Positions 35,041 to 47,330 of a stretch of 64,000 bases of DNA are shown here, in pieces. Source of the stretch: Carnegiea gigantea (Eukaryota > Streptophyta > Magnoliopsida > Caryophyllales > Cactaceae); NCBI GenBank assembly GCA_029747015.1, contig JAKOGI010000440.1:380001-444000 (forward strand), given 5' to 3'. Numbering within the stretch: the stretch's first letter is position 1; each line of letters starts with the position of its first letter. Both the position numbers and the translations under genes were made by a program. Under the pieces are notes generated by a model. It searched no databases, was not told where the DNA came from, and was given only the letters and a program-made list of their open reading frames with translations.

Positions 35041-35246
35041 TCTACCTGTGATCTGGCATCTCCCCTGGCATTTCCCCCACCGCTGCCCTTTTTTATCCCA
35101 GCATCCTCTCTCTTTCCTTGCATCCAATTCCCTCACTTGCTCTCCCAACTTCTCTGAACTAAACTTCGAACAGACTAAGGCTAAACTTCTGTTCTCGCTC
35201 ATCACTCTTTTCTTAGCTTACCAAGTTCAGTGGAATCGGCCGAATT

Positions 35247-38200
35247 ATGTCCAAGTTGAGCTCAACCGCGTCGAGTTCTTGTTCTTCTCTGTTGCGGGCG
35301 GCCAATGACGACAGCGATTGCCGCGAGTTTGAGGTGGCGAAGATGTTGGCTAAGCTCGGAAATGCGGCGGGGAGAGAGATTGATGACGTCGGCGGAGAGT
35401 CTGTGGACTGCAATGGTAATAACTGGGGAAGTAAAGGGAAGCGGTCCACTAAGCGAGTCAAGACCGAGTCAGCTGACACCGACCATCCTCTTTCCTCCGG
35501 TCTGGGTTTGGGTTTGCACCTGGGCTTGGGTTTGGGTTTGAGCTCTTCGGTTCCGTTACCCTTTGATCTCAATGTGGTAGGCTTACTCTTCCCTTCGCCG
35601 CTTCCTCTGCGTTGGACCAGGATTAGTTACGTACTTACGTTAATTCTTGGTTTTGTAGCTAGTATATATGAACTACGTACAATTGGACCAGTTCAGGCTA
35701 CATGTCATTTCGTGTTTTGCAGTTTTTTTATTTTTTTAGGTGAATATAAGGTTCAAAAGTTGATATAGATAGAATTTAAACTCATATTTTTAGTAACTTT
35801 TAAAGACTTTATCTGCTAAACTGATTAATACTTAAATATTTCAAGATGATATTAGAAATATAAAAAATAAGAAGTTTATGTATGAGTTGGGCCTAAGATC
35901 CACCAACCTACATTGACTGCTAGGTTTTAGTTGTTTTGAGTTCATATAACTCTTAACTCAACTCCTCACGTCAGCATAGGCAACACTTGAAGTCCGTGCA
36001 TAAGTGTTCAAGGCACGTTGGGCAACTGCTCAATTTATGGATGTTTGACGATCATGGTTCATACACGAAGCACAATTGATGGACTTAGCCATCCTACAGC
36101 GCTTGAATAATAGCATGATGCATATAGTAGTACAGGCCAAGTCGAGCTCATAACACGCCTTGGCATTACCTACCATGGCTGAAACTAATGGGTGGCGAGA
36201 CACGTGAATGGCAGTAGATAGCCCACACACAGTGAGTCCAGTAAACTTTGAGAACTAACAATAACAAATGTTTGGTATTTTTTTGTACAGCAAAATGCTA
36301 AATGTTTTATTATAAGATATTTTTAAAATGTTAATTCTTATTTAAAAATGATTTTATTAAATTTTTAAATTGAAGAGGTCGTATGATCGAATAATGAAAT
36401 TACTGTTACAACTTGTAAATTGTGTTAACTTATTTTTTTAATTTTTAATTTATTAATTTTCTAAAATACATTTATTGTATGACCTCACAGGCAAAGATGA
36501 TCTTATTAGAATGTTATTTAATACTTTATCACATAGCCGATGAATATTTAAATTTAACAATTTAGAATTAAGTGTAATTATCAAAAATTTGGTGATTTTA
36601 AATTGTAAAATATATTAATTTAGAATAAGATAAGATACTTAAAGGTGTTTTATAGTAAAAACATATATCATCGGGTTTGAAAAATAGATGGCATATATTT
36701 CATATGAACTCTATCATTGATGCTAGGTGCCATCTTAGGAAGCTTGAAACACACAAAGCTTCACCCTTGTTGGGCCTATGTAGCACAATCAAGATCCGCT
36801 AGCACTTGGAAACATCACATTATGGGCGTTCATTAGTGGTGGATCCACTAATCAAATGGACCACAAGCAATATTTACCAAACAATAGAGTAACATAGTGC
36901 ATCATGGGCCAGAATTTTTGAGCATATCAAACATGATCCCGGTGCTTCTAGGCTTCAACATCATTTCAGTACCACTGTCCCAGAGTAGGGGTTTGATTGA
37001 AAAGAAATTGGGCACCGATAGAGAGCTAGTTATTATAAGGAGGCATAAATCTAGTGCAGGTAAAATTGGAAGGAAAAATTCGATCAGTGCTAATTTTAGA
37101 ACGTTCAACTTGCATTAAGCTACTCAGTTTTTCATATGGTGCTTCTTTACCCTTGTTTAACAATCGATTTGGTTAGATTGAGTGGTGCATGCTCAAAGGC
37201 AGGCAAATCTGGTGCCCAATAATGGACTTGCTTACCTTAAGGTACGTTTTCCATAGGAGGGAAGATGGGGAAATTTTGGAGCAACAAACCTAAAGATCTA
37301 CTAAAAGGTTAGTAGTTTTAAGTCATTAAACTAGAGAGGAACAAGTTGTTCAATCCTGGGCCCTGCCCATTGCCCATTGCATAGTTCATGAAAAATATAA
37401 GGGTTGATTTTTTTTTTCCCCCTTCCTTTTGGTCAAGTATCAAGAAAATAGCCTCTCTGTTTGCCAAGAATTAGGGTCAAGGTTAAATAGATTGAAATAT
37501 GCACCCTGACAAATTTGGCTACTATATGTGTAAAGCACTTTTGATGAACAACAGGATCAAGCTGCACTATATCAGGAAGAGTGCGATGACAGATTTGCAA
37601 GTGTCGGTGTGAAGTTTGTAGACGTTTGCGAATCCATTGAGGCAGGTCCTACGACATGTGCACCACAGAGTGGGGGCAGGTCTAGACAGAACTTGACAGA
37701 GGTACTTGGAAGTACTCGTCTCGAATTTGTGATTTTGTTTCTGTCAGTCTGTTGGTTATATGCTCAACTGAAGCTTAATTCACGCAGGCGGAGAAGGAAG
37801 CGCGAAAAATTAGGAGGATATTGGCCAATAGAGAGTCAGCCAGGCAAACCATTCGACGGAGACAGGTGATTTTTTCCCCTTTCATAATGATGCATGCTCT
37901 GGGATTGTATAGGCCAAACGGTATATTCAAATCGTGAAATAAGTAGTAAGGCTGTGCATTCTTCATTCATAGAGAACTCTCTTGAAAATATGTGGTTTTA
38001 AATGGTGGGCTTACTAGTGGTTTAACCTTAGGTCATTTGGGTCATGAAAATTTCAAACTTGGTCAAATTAAGGTGAAGGAATGGGTAAGGTTAGATTCTG
38101 TTCAGCCATTCAGGACATTTTGGGTTCAGTTTATGAACCTATGGTTAAGTGTTTGTCGGGCATCATGTTGGTTGATGGGTTGCTCATGAAAACGCAATGG

Positions 38201-39297
38201 ATATCCATGTTTGAAAGAAAAGGTTCAGTCCAATCACTGTGGAGCCAATTCCAGTTTCTAACCAAAGCTAGGCTGCGTCATTTTAGGTCAAATATCATGC
38301 TGGTCAAATCAATATGTGTCAATTGTGCAAATTTTATATATATGTCATGAATGTAGTCTATTTATTTCAGGCTCAATATGAAGAACTGACACAGAAAGCT
38401 GCAAACTTGACATCTGAGAATGAAAATTTGAAGAGCGTATGGCATCCTAGTTCCTTGTTCTGCTATGACGAATAAGCACTGGAACAATTTCTTTTACTTC
38501 CTTGCTGAACCATCTTAATTATGTGTAAACAGAACAAGGAGATGGCCCTGAAGGAGTTCCACTCTCTACAAATTACTAACCAGAATCTGAATGAGCAGGT
38601 AGTTGTAAGGGAACAAGTGACAAGATTATCTTATGCTCTCTAATGAAAAAATGGAGAAATGTATTTATACGTCACCCTTTTATATGTCGCGCAGGTGTCT
38701 CAGATTCTGGAAGGGGACTGTGGAGAAGCTAAACAGTCATCAGATTGTATTATCGATACTCATAATCTCCTCTCAGCAAACTGGCCATTTGTGATATGCA
38801 ACACACCTTCATCAGGCAACCCTTTTCCCTTGCCTTCATGTATGCAGCTCTCTGCACAACTGAATCTATGCCAGTTGAGTAGGACTAGTAATGGTCCGTT
38901 CCATAAGAACGGAAATGCCCAAAACAGCCCTGGCTGGTGCATATTCCCTTGCCCTTGGTTCCTTCCTTTGCCTAATAGTGTTGTGAACAATGGCAGTGAT
39001 GATCATCAAGCTTGGGTGGATGCCCAGAATGCTCCCAGTCCATCCTCAATTATACCTCAGTTGATCAATCGCTCTTGGGTTTTACCAGCCAATGAGAAAG
39101 CAGAAGCCAAGGGAGCCGAACTTCGGACTTCACCAAATGGAGGGGCCCGTAATGAAGGATCGCAAACGGATACAGTTATCAGAGTCAGTAAGAAGAAAGT
39201 AGATGCAAGTGTCGGAGCAGACGCCAGGAAGAGGCGGAGAGAGCTGATGAAGCTCAGGAACCTCCATTGTCATACAATCAAAGCAGGACATCACTGA
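35247..39297 (+). CDS. bZIP transcription factor with N-x7-I basic region, six exons
   Basis: Exons: 35247-35576, 37555-37701, 37788-37865, 38371-38436, 38533-38598, 38695-39297 (stop TGA). All five introns are GT-AG and all junctions are phase 0, giving 429 residues. Exon 1 has a Ser-rich start, a basic patch KGKRSTKRVK (possible NLS), a Gly-Leu repeat and PFDLNV. Exon 3 is the basic region, IRRILANRESARQTIRRRQ; exons 4-5 form the zipper (AQYEELTQK...ENENLKS / NKEMALKEFHSLQ...). The invariant Arg/Lys eight residues after Asn is Ile. Exon 6 is long and Pro/Ser/Asn-rich with a basic end (DARKRRRELMKLRNLH). This is expected to be a nuclear dimeric DNA-binding factor. Plant bZIPs with this NRESARQTI signature are known, but I cannot assign an orthologue or symbol. 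Exon 1 end and the 5' UTR (about 35060-35246, CT-rich) are inferred. Confidence 0.9.
35577..37554 (+). other. bZIP intron 1 (1978 bp)
   Basis: Donor gtaggc, acceptor ...caacag. AT-rich, with no recognisable element boundaries. Small ORFs in it have no family match. A small extra exon cannot be excluded. Confidence 0.7.
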
Positions 39298-40740
39298 GGA
39301 AGAGATGTTCGATTGCTCATTGGCGACAGTTCTTTACTAACAACCAATTTTGGAACATTTGCAAGGAATGCACAACCATGGATCCTTACTCCGTCTTACC
39401 AAAGCAGAACTTGCCCCGTTGAGTCTGCAAGTTGTTCTCCAGCGGGTTTTGCTTTGCAAAATAATTGTTGGGTTGTTAGCTGTTTGGGTTTTGTAGAATG
39501 CTGTTTCCTTGAACACTTAGCAGTGAGATGTTTCACAAGAGCAGTGTCTTACATTAGTAATTTTGTTCGTCTTTATTAGACCATAAGGCAAATAAGAGGG
39601 AAGGCTTAAAAGGGGCCCGAGTCCTGTGACCACTTAAGTCACGAACGTTCACACTCAAGTTTGAAAATTTGTTAGCGACATGTTTTAATTACTTCAAATG
39701 AAATAGAATGCAGCTAATGTGGTTGCATGACATGTCTCCCAGGCTTTGTTGCTTTTGGATGCTCTGGTCTCTGTGTACATAGAGGTATTCACGAAAGTTC
39801 TAGAGGCTTTGTAATTTGCAGTGTCTTTCGTTCAAAAGGCCCTTTTGAAGCATAATGAGTGACGAAACCTAGGAATGCCTAACAGCCTAAGAGTACTGCT
39901 GCATCAAATATTCTTTGTCTAGCTCACAACTTGACTTTGCTGTGGTAGCTCTCAAATTTTATAAATTATGGCGACCAAAGTCTAGATATACTGTCTTCGG
40001 TTATACCTTATGTGACATCGTGATTGTTTTATGTGTTAAAAACAAGATTTAGGTAATGTTCGGTCATGGGAATAGTTATTTTTTAGAATATGGTTTTTCA
40101 ATTTTATGTTGTCAGTATAACAAAGGAGGGAATTTCCAAGGAAAATTATGTTCCACTAATGGAAGATAGTGATTTCCATTTTGAGCAGATAGAAAGTCGG
40201 CTTTCTTTTTTAACCTTTTGGACGACATGAGTAGCCAGCATTTAGGTACAAAATCTAATTTTTACATTTTGGATCGAAACTTGACTATTTGATGGGAAAT
40301 ATTAAAATGAGTTCAAATCAGATCTTTAGCCCAACTTTCTTTTATTTGATTAATATTAATCTCTGCCACGACAATTCAATCGACATTTTATTACAATTTA
40401 AACAATTCAGTTGATATATTTTTTTTACCACTAAAATAATTTCAATGGTTTGGATCCAATAACTTGATTCTCGGAAGTATAAATAAGATGTGCATGAGAA
40501 GTCTCCAACGTTAGTGTGATATTCTAAGCTCTAGTTCTAACCCTAATGATCGATATAGATTGTATATTCGAGTCCTTGTTTATTCCTTCATCATTATCTT
40601 TAGGTCTTAGGTTTCCATAAATGATTCTCCCACTAACTTATAACATGATTACTCTGAAAAAAATTGGGGAAAAAAGTGTATTATGAATAAAGAAAAAAAA
40701 AAGCGAAAGAAAAGAAAATGAGATGGAATAAAATTTGGAA
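39298..40740. other. bZIP 3' flank and intergenic DNA
   Basis: The first 300-600 bp probably hold the 3' UTR; no poly(A) signal was fixed with certainty. The remainder has no recognisable gene or repeat. Confidence 0.4.
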
Positions 40741-40750
40741 TGACAAGTAT

Positions 40751-40837
40751 CCCTTTGAGGCATGCGCTACTGGGCGTTACCCTTTGAGGCACGTGCGATT
40801 GGGTGTTACCCTTTGAGGCAATATTGCTACTGAGAAA
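40751..40837. repeat. Three tandem 29-bp units
   Basis: CCCTTTGAGGCA starts at 40751, 40780 and 40809, followed each time by a GC-variable stretch ending CTACTG or GATTGG. Degenerate minisatellite just inside a retroelement 3' region. Confidence 0.8.
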
Positions 40838-41380
40838 GCTTGCTTCTAAAGTTTGTATGACAATAATATAGTTGTATTAGCTAAGCAGGATTGAGTCTAA
40901 TTTTGGTAAATTTAAGCCCTAGGATGATGATACACTTGCATACGAGCACCGGGATTGATTCAGAATCTGGATGTTCAAATGGGGTGAAAAATTAGTGCTT
41001 TGATGTCATTTATAAGGTAGAAAGTTTTGAAGTACATTTTATATATATGCAGGTCAATAACTTGGTTACATGAGCGATTTAGTTGATTAAAACTTGTGCA
41101 TTTTTTTTTTTTCCCTAATTCTATACATATTAGCTTTGAGAAGAAAAAAAAACAACAAGATTTTTCTTTATTTTTGAAATAATTTTTGTAGGTAGTTCAC
41201 TTGAAAACCCTCACGAAACCTCACTCGTCCACTTAAAGACCGAGGGGTTTAAAAGGCTTGTTGCATATGCTAAATTCAACCGTGATTCCAATGACAGTGA
41301 GTTAGGATTTTCTTTTTCTCATTTTTCATTTTCTTTTAGTTAGTTTAGTTATTTTACTCGAGGACGAGCAAAATCTTGGC

Positions 41381-41387
41381 GTGGGGG
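41381..41387 (+). promoter_or_regulatory. Polypurine tract of the gypsy relic
   Basis: GTGGGGG, four bases before the presumed LTR start TGTTCG. Confidence 0.6.
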
Positions 41388-41391
41388 TATT

Positions 41392-43046
41392 TGTTCGTAC
41401 TAAAAATGTGTTATTTTTACGTTACTTTTACACATGTTTTATGCTCATTATAAATGTTATTTTTAGGTTTTTAGTTGATTTTATTTTGTTTTGTAGGTTT
41501 TGAAAAAAATAAGAATAATTATGGAAAAATGAGAGAAAAAGGATGAAAAATACCAGAAATGAAGAATTGGGCCAAATTTACCAAACCCGTTTCCCAAAGA
41601 ACCGTTTGTTTAGCCCAAAGAAAAGAAAAAAAATATAATAAAACCTAAAACCCTCCACGCGTGCCCATCATGTGACTCCTATCCGGCCCTCACTTAAACC
41701 TTCTCCCTCCTCCCTCTCGGTTCTGAGAACCAGAAAACCCAGCCCCCCCCCCGAAACTCCACCATCTTCATCTCCTCCATTCTCATCTCCCTCCCTCTCT
41801 CTCTTCGACAACGCAGCAATCACGCACCACCGACGCTCCAGACAGCACCAACACACCCACATCATCACCTCATCTCCACCATCCACGTCTACTCGAGATC
41901 GAAGGGCAGAGATCGAAGAAGAGCTCGGGTATATAATCAAGCTAGCGGAATTTTTGGAGGTCGAATTAGGTAATTTAGGGTTTTAGGTTAGGTTTAATTT
42001 AAGCTTTAGGTTTAGTTTCAATTTTCCTTTTTTCAATTTTTAGAGTGAAGGTTTAGAAATTTCAGGTTAGGGTTTGGATTTTAGTTGGTTTCCGAAATTA
42101 GGTTTTAGTTTAGGTTTAGTTTTAAGTTTTCAGATTTCAGCTGATGGGTTTTTGTTGGTTTTAATTTGGGAAATTAGGGTTCGATCTCAGGCATTAGCCT
42201 TGATTTTTGAATGTTCAGATTCATTTCAAGTGGCGATTTCAAGTAATTCGGCCTTGAATCTGTTGAGGTTTTGATTATAAGTCTTTGTTTTACGAATTGT
42301 AGCCTCAAAATTCTGCTTGAATGTTGATTTAATTGGTTGTCCTTGTTTATCTTCTTTCACTGTTTATGGGGAGTCGAAATGGGACTCCTCCATTTTTAAA
42401 CAAGCAGGAAGCTCGTTTATGGGTCGTTTTATTTGCTGGAATATCCAAGACTCCCCCTCCGCCGTTTCTTCCCTTCTGCGAATGCTTTGCTTCAAGCTTT
42501 TTGGTTGGTGGGTGCTCGAAATCTGGCTGTGCACGGGTTATTGGCGTGCTGGGAATGAAGGGCAATTGTTGGACTATGCTTAGCTCTGCTCAAGCCATGA
42601 CTCTTCTCTTTGTTTCGGTATTACTGCATAACTTAGAATTTCTCCCCTGTTTTGGTTCTTGTTGAAGTTTAATGGTGTTTTGTTGTTCTGTGGTTTGATT
42701 TAGCTTTCATGTAACGCTCACCTAAAGCTTGGCTTAATTATTTTTTTGGATTATGTTAGTCGTCATTATGAGTGAGTATTAGGTTTATTCCTTTCATGTG
42801 GTTGAGTTTGGTTTTGGTGTCTTATATAGGTTAAAGAATATTAGAGTTTACAAATATTTAGGGAATATTTCCAATTTGATTTGTCTATAAGCTTTAACCT
42901 TAGTTATTCATTGTTTTATTAATTTAGAATGATGTTAGATTAGTTTAACTTCGTGTTTAATGATTGTAATCTCATTCTCGTTTATGAGGACACGACCCTC
43001 AAGTAGTACAGCGAAAGCTGTATGCTTGCGGCACTTTTGTTTATCA
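41392..43046 (+). repeat. Gypsy 3' LTR (about 1655 bp)
   Basis: Starts TGTTCGTAC after the PPT, ends TTGTTTATCA. The partner LTR is not in the window, so the right boundary rests on family resemblance. Confidence 0.55.
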
Positions 43047-44107
43047 CTTAAAATTATCCCAACATAGGACTAATCTAGTTTACAAGCTTGATTAATCTAA
43101 GCTAATTACGACCAGAATACAAGGAAAACAAGACAAATGATCATGCTTATTCTTAATACATGCATTTAAGCCTAATACATCAGCTTTACTAGAGAAAACA
43201 AAGAAAAAAAGCAGCCATAAAGCAAAACCCCTTTTCGATTGACCAATCAGATTGCATGGTGCTAAACCTGCCTTTGTTTTCTCATTGGTTCACTCCCTTC
43301 AAGGTTGTTTCTTCAGCAAACGATGTTGTTTCTTGTAGCCTTGAACGAGATTGGAAGTAAATAAGCATCCAAGCAGCTGAGCAAACCCTTAGAGGAAGGA
43401 AGTTATACCTGGCACTAAACTGGGTTCTAGAACCTTTTTTGAGCCCAGTTTTGTGCGTTTGTTTCCCCCAATCAAAAGTGAGCATGACTTTAATTTCAGC
43501 CATGGGGGGAAATCCTTAGGCTGTGTACAAGCCTCCCAAGTAAAGAAATCAAGGTTAAAACATGTTTAAGTGGGAGAATTCCACTTAAATATTTTACCGT
43601 GTAGATTTGGACCAAAACTAATAGGATTGATAAAATCGCCTGACTTCTTCACCTCGACTTAGCATGGTTGGTTTTTCTTGCTTGGAGATGAAAGGCAACA
43701 TCTAGGGGAGCCCAAGAATGCAAAAATCTACGATTAAACCATAATTTAGCTTACGAAATAACATACTTAAAACCGGGTACATTCTAGTTCAACTGGGCAG
43801 TCCGGATAGTTTGGGTTTATTGGCTGAATTGGATGGGTAAATGACGTCCAAATGAGCTAAAATTTGCTTTTATGGAAAGCTAACTTCTTCAACTTCAAAC
43901 CCATTATAAAATATTAGATTTAAACCTCAAAGAGACTTAAGTAATTAAGCTCTCAGAAATTGGGCTTATTGCTGGAATTAACTCATGACCTGCTGTTTTG
44001 CTTCTTAAACAAAATGTGGATGATTTATTTATATTTTTGCGAGCAAAATAAGATTACCTTGACTAATTTGATTCTCCAAATTAAGGGGCGTGGAGAGATC
44101 TCCATCA

Positions 44108-45600
44108 TCTTCCCTTTGTTAAGAAAGATTTGACCTCAAATTGGTTTAGGTAATCATCTTCCGTGCTTTGATCAATTCTGGCTGAAATAAGATCATCCAT
44201 GCAAATAAGTCTCTCTTGTTCTTAGAGACCCCTTTCCATTCATTCCCCTTGCTGATTTAAACGTGGTTTGAAGGGGACCCTTTGGACTTGCCTTGAACCT
44301 TTTCCTTAAATACTCTTAATTTAGAATTAGGAGTTTTAAGTAATGGTTCACTAAAAGTGAGAAAAAGGTTGAGATGCTCATGGCTCCTTAGTGGATGGTT
44401 GGTGCCCAAAGTAAGCATATGACCTTTATTTGCTTCTACTACTATCTCCTTCATAGTTTCCTTAGGTTCATCCCCAACATTCTCTTCATTTTCCTCCTCT
44501 AATTCAGCCTCCTCTACTGCCTTCCATTCGACTAAGGTAACAAACCTACAATTTGTGAAATCCAAAGCTAAGTGCCCAAATCCTTGGCACTTAAAACATC
44601 CTTGGATGCCTTTAGGAAGGGGTTTAGGTCTAGGTTGTGGCGGTAGGCTTTGCTATGGAGTTTGGTTCTTTTGTGGGATGGGAGGAATGTGTGCTGTGGG
44701 TTTAGGTGTACGGAATGGACTCCCATTGTTCACGAATTGATCATGGGATGGGGGCTTTGGAAACTCATGCTTAAGGGGCTATATAACCTTCTTTTGTTGC
44801 TCAACCTTGTGAGCAAGCACACAAACTTTATCAAATGACGTATAAGCTTGTAAATCAACAACATTAGCATACTTAGGATCAAGGCCTCCCAAGTATCTAA
44901 CGATTATTTGTTCTTCTGGTTCGTGTAAGTCACACTTGATTACAAGCTTTTCAAACTCTCTTGTGTATTCTTCTACACTCAGATTTTGGACTTCCTTTCT
45001 CTAACTCTTTTAGCACACAAGTTAGTCCACCAAAGAGAAGCATCCTTTCGGAGTCTCAAGGCTACAAACTTCACCTTTTTTTCTTTAGGAACATCCTTGT
45101 ACTCAAAAACTTTTTCAACTGTGTGTAGCCAATCCAAAAACTCTTCAGGATCAAGCTTGCCTTCATATTCTGGGATTTCAACTTTGAAATCATTTGTATT
45201 CACTTGAATCCATGGTTTTGGTTTTGCCATCCTTAAGGGTTCATCATCACTAGATGAATCCAAGGTATGACTAGACACTCGTTCATGCCTTTTAGGATCA
45301 GATTGGAGTGGTTCTTTATTGACTTCTTGCTTTTGCTTCAAGAATGCACCAAGCTGTTTTCGAAGATACTCATTTTGAGCCTTAGTTTCTTGTTCATGTT
45401 GAGCATCTTCATGGATTTTCTTGAACAACAACTCATTCTGCCTCATGAGTGCATCAAATCTCTCTTCCAAAGTCATACTAATACTCATGATGATAGTAGC
45501 TAGGTACGGTTTGTGTTTTAGGCAGAATAAGATGAGTGTTTTTAGGAGTGTGTTTGGATGGCTTTGGGGCATATGGGGGTTGGTTTCAGGCCGAGATGAG
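44108..45600 (-). pseudogene. Gypsy gag of the deleted element
   Basis: The main open stretch 45572-44979 includes an N-terminal SMTLEERFDALMRQNELL coiled segment, an acidic/basic linker, and the gag core IPEYEGKLDPEEFLDWLHTVEKVF ... KVKFVALRLRKDASLWWTNL, as in Retrotrans_gag proteins. The next part (44970-44830) continues in other frames with EEYTREFEKLVI-like and VRYLGGL-like segments. A CFKCQGFGHLA-like knuckle region falls near 44600-44550, followed by an acidic stretch (44565-44257). Multiple frame breaks. Pol is absent except possibly a few codons before the PPT. Confidence 0.75.
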
Positions 45601-45605
45601 ACCTG

Positions 45606-45617
45606 GCTCTGATATCA
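45606..45617 (-). promoter_or_regulatory. Primer binding site (initiator Met type, one mismatch)
   Basis: The minus strand reads TGATATCAGAGC, differing by one base from TGGTATCAGAGC, and lies 4 bp inside the presumed right LTR start at 45622. Confidence 0.75.
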
Positions 45618-46249
45618 AATATGATGTATCTGTGGGGGAGAATCACAAGTACTCAAGCCTGAATCCAAATGCTAAACTAAGCAAGCTGAATTCAAGTTGA
45701 GTTTAAGGGAATTCATGGTTGAATAAATGAGAAAAGGATAATCTAAACTCTCATTTAGATACAGAAACACCACTAAGTTTGAGTTTAGGGCCCTTAACTT
45801 TAATTAAGATATAGAAATACCACCTAATTAAGAGTTAAGACTTTACTTAATCACCACCTTAACCTGCCTAGTTAAGTATAAGCAAGCGAAGTGTTTAAGG
45901 AAAGAAAGGGAGCAAAGTGGTGTGGCTGTTGAGATTAACCAGTGACTTGCTGTGATTAACCCGTGACCTACTGTTTTGCTTCTTAAACAAAATGTGGATG
46001 ATTTATTTACATTTTGGCCAGTAAAATAAGATTACCTTGACTGATTTGATTCTCCAAATTAAGGGGGATGGAGAGATCTCCATCACCACTGCTCTTCAAA
46101 CACTTATCAGGAACACCATAAAGGAAAAAAGTATGAAACCATGCAATGGAGGAGGGGAAGATGAGAAGAAGAAGAAAGAAGATGGGGGAAAGAGCACTCC
46201 ACGTAGATTGAATAGAACAACTGCTTAAGGAATCCTCCATGTTTAACAA

Positions 46250-47330
46250 TTACTTTAATGACTATGTGGGATTCACTTCAACCCAAAAGGGAAATTACCC
46301 CAAAAGTTCACTATATTAGACATCAAGTTCCATGGAACTAAAAATCCTCACCATCACGTGAGGAATTTTATTTGTGTAATCACTTTAAAAGGAAGTGACA
46401 AAGATATATTCTACATCATATTCCTTTGGACATTTGATAAGGATGTGATGAGGTTGTATAATGCTATGGACCCATGACAGGTCATCAATTGGGATGATCT
46501 CTGTAGGGAGTTCTTACATTAATATTCATACAATTAATGCTAAGCCCCAAATCATATTCAGAGACCTAAAGTTGATCAAGCAAGAAGAAGAGGAAGGTTT
46601 TTCTGACTACCTTGCTAGATGGAGGAAAAGGCCGCTCACATGGTGGGTCGACCTTCGAAAGCTGACTAAGTTGGACTATTGATTGGCAACGTACAGCCCA
46701 CATATAGATAATACCTGCGATTCATACTATTTGAAAATTTCACTACATTAAAGAACATAGGTATGTTGATAGAAGAAGAGCTAGCTAGGGAAAGACCTAC
46801 CAAGGACACCAACATTTGGAAGGGCAACTATTAGAATAGGAATAAAAAAGACAACGCTTCAACAAGCAAAGAGGTGCATGCTCTAGATCACTACATGGAA
46901 TACTCCCCTATTAAAAACATGTGTACTCAAGAACTAGAATGCTTGCTTTCTAAGGATCGGATCATCCTCCCACCAATCAAATTAGAGATGGAAAATACAC
47001 GGAAGCGTAAGAACTAGGACCTGAACAAGTATTGTAAATATCATCGAACAAGGGGCCATGATGTTGACGATTACTAGGACTTCAAGAATAAGTTGGGAAG
47101 CATGTTCAGGTCAAGGCAGCTTCCTCTACCTAAAGGTGCTTAGAACACCCAATAATGATTGTAACCTTCTTGGCTTGCATGATAGCATTCTAGCCATTTT
47201 AAACCACCAAAGCAAAAAGTGGGACCCATCTATTTACATAACGAGCATAGTTGAGTACAAGCCCAAAATGACTTCAAACAAGGGGTCTTGCGTTTTGTTG
47301 AATTTAGGTGATATGATGTAATCTCATCTG
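46250..47330 (+). pseudogene. Tat-like gypsy gag remnant, plus strand
   Basis: Reading across three frames: a GSDKDIFYIIF...FDKDVMRLYNAMDP segment (about 46395-46475), INWDDLCREFLH, QEEEEGFSDYLARWR (46580-46630), VGLLIGNVQPTYR.YLRF, TLKNIGMLIEEELARERP, and NKYCKYHRTRGHDVDDY.DFKNKLG (about 47019-47090), the one-knuckle motif of Tat-like gag. At least five stops or shifts. Pol does not follow directly, so the copy is internally deleted or dissected. Confidence 0.75.

Larger units (their letters stand above)
40840..43046 (+). mobile_element. Ty3/gypsy (Tat/Athila-type) 3' end with LTR
   Basis: 41358-41391 reads CTCGAGGACGAGCAAAATC...GGCGTGGGGGTATT, the conserved GAGGACGAGCAA...GTGGGGG 3'-UTR and polypurine signature of plant Tat/Athila elements. 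The LTR starts at 41392 (TGTTCGTAC) and ends at about 43046 (TTTATCA), preceded by GAGGACACGACCCTC..., which resembles the typical end of these LTRs (TGTGGA-x-CGACCC...). That gives about 1655 bp, TG...CA. The internal coding region and 5' LTR are missing; the left limit is unclear. Open stretches inside the LTR (near 41670-42660) are not genes. Confidence 0.65.
43981..46085 (-). mobile_element. Internally deleted Ty3/gypsy element, minus strand
   Basis: 43981-44107 and 45961-46085 are clearly repeated (both ...CATGACC/GTGACCTGCTGTTTTG, both ending ...GAGAGATCTCCATCA). Between them lie a gag (45572-44979 and on to 44257) and a PBS at 45606-45617. On the minus strand a purine-rich AACAAAGGGAAGA sits next to the left repeat as PPT. 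So this is an element with gag but essentially no pol, only 1514 bp between LTR ends. LTR homology is limited to about 125 bp; the rest of the right LTR (45622-45960) has no visible match on the left, so one LTR is rearranged. The left LTR may extend back toward 43,050. Confidence 0.7.

Noticed and set aside
34794..35205. Minus-strand ORFs upstream of the bZIP gene
   Set aside because: They overlap the promoter and 5' UTR on the opposite strand and show no domain.
36897..37118. Possible extra exon in bZIP intron 1
   Set aside because: No conserved protein pattern, and joining exon 1 to exon 2 directly keeps phase 0.
41668..42665. Cluster of ORFs on both strands, including Pro/Ser-rich ones
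   Set aside because: They lie in a gypsy LTR with pyrimidine-rich leader-like sequence; no domain is recognisable.
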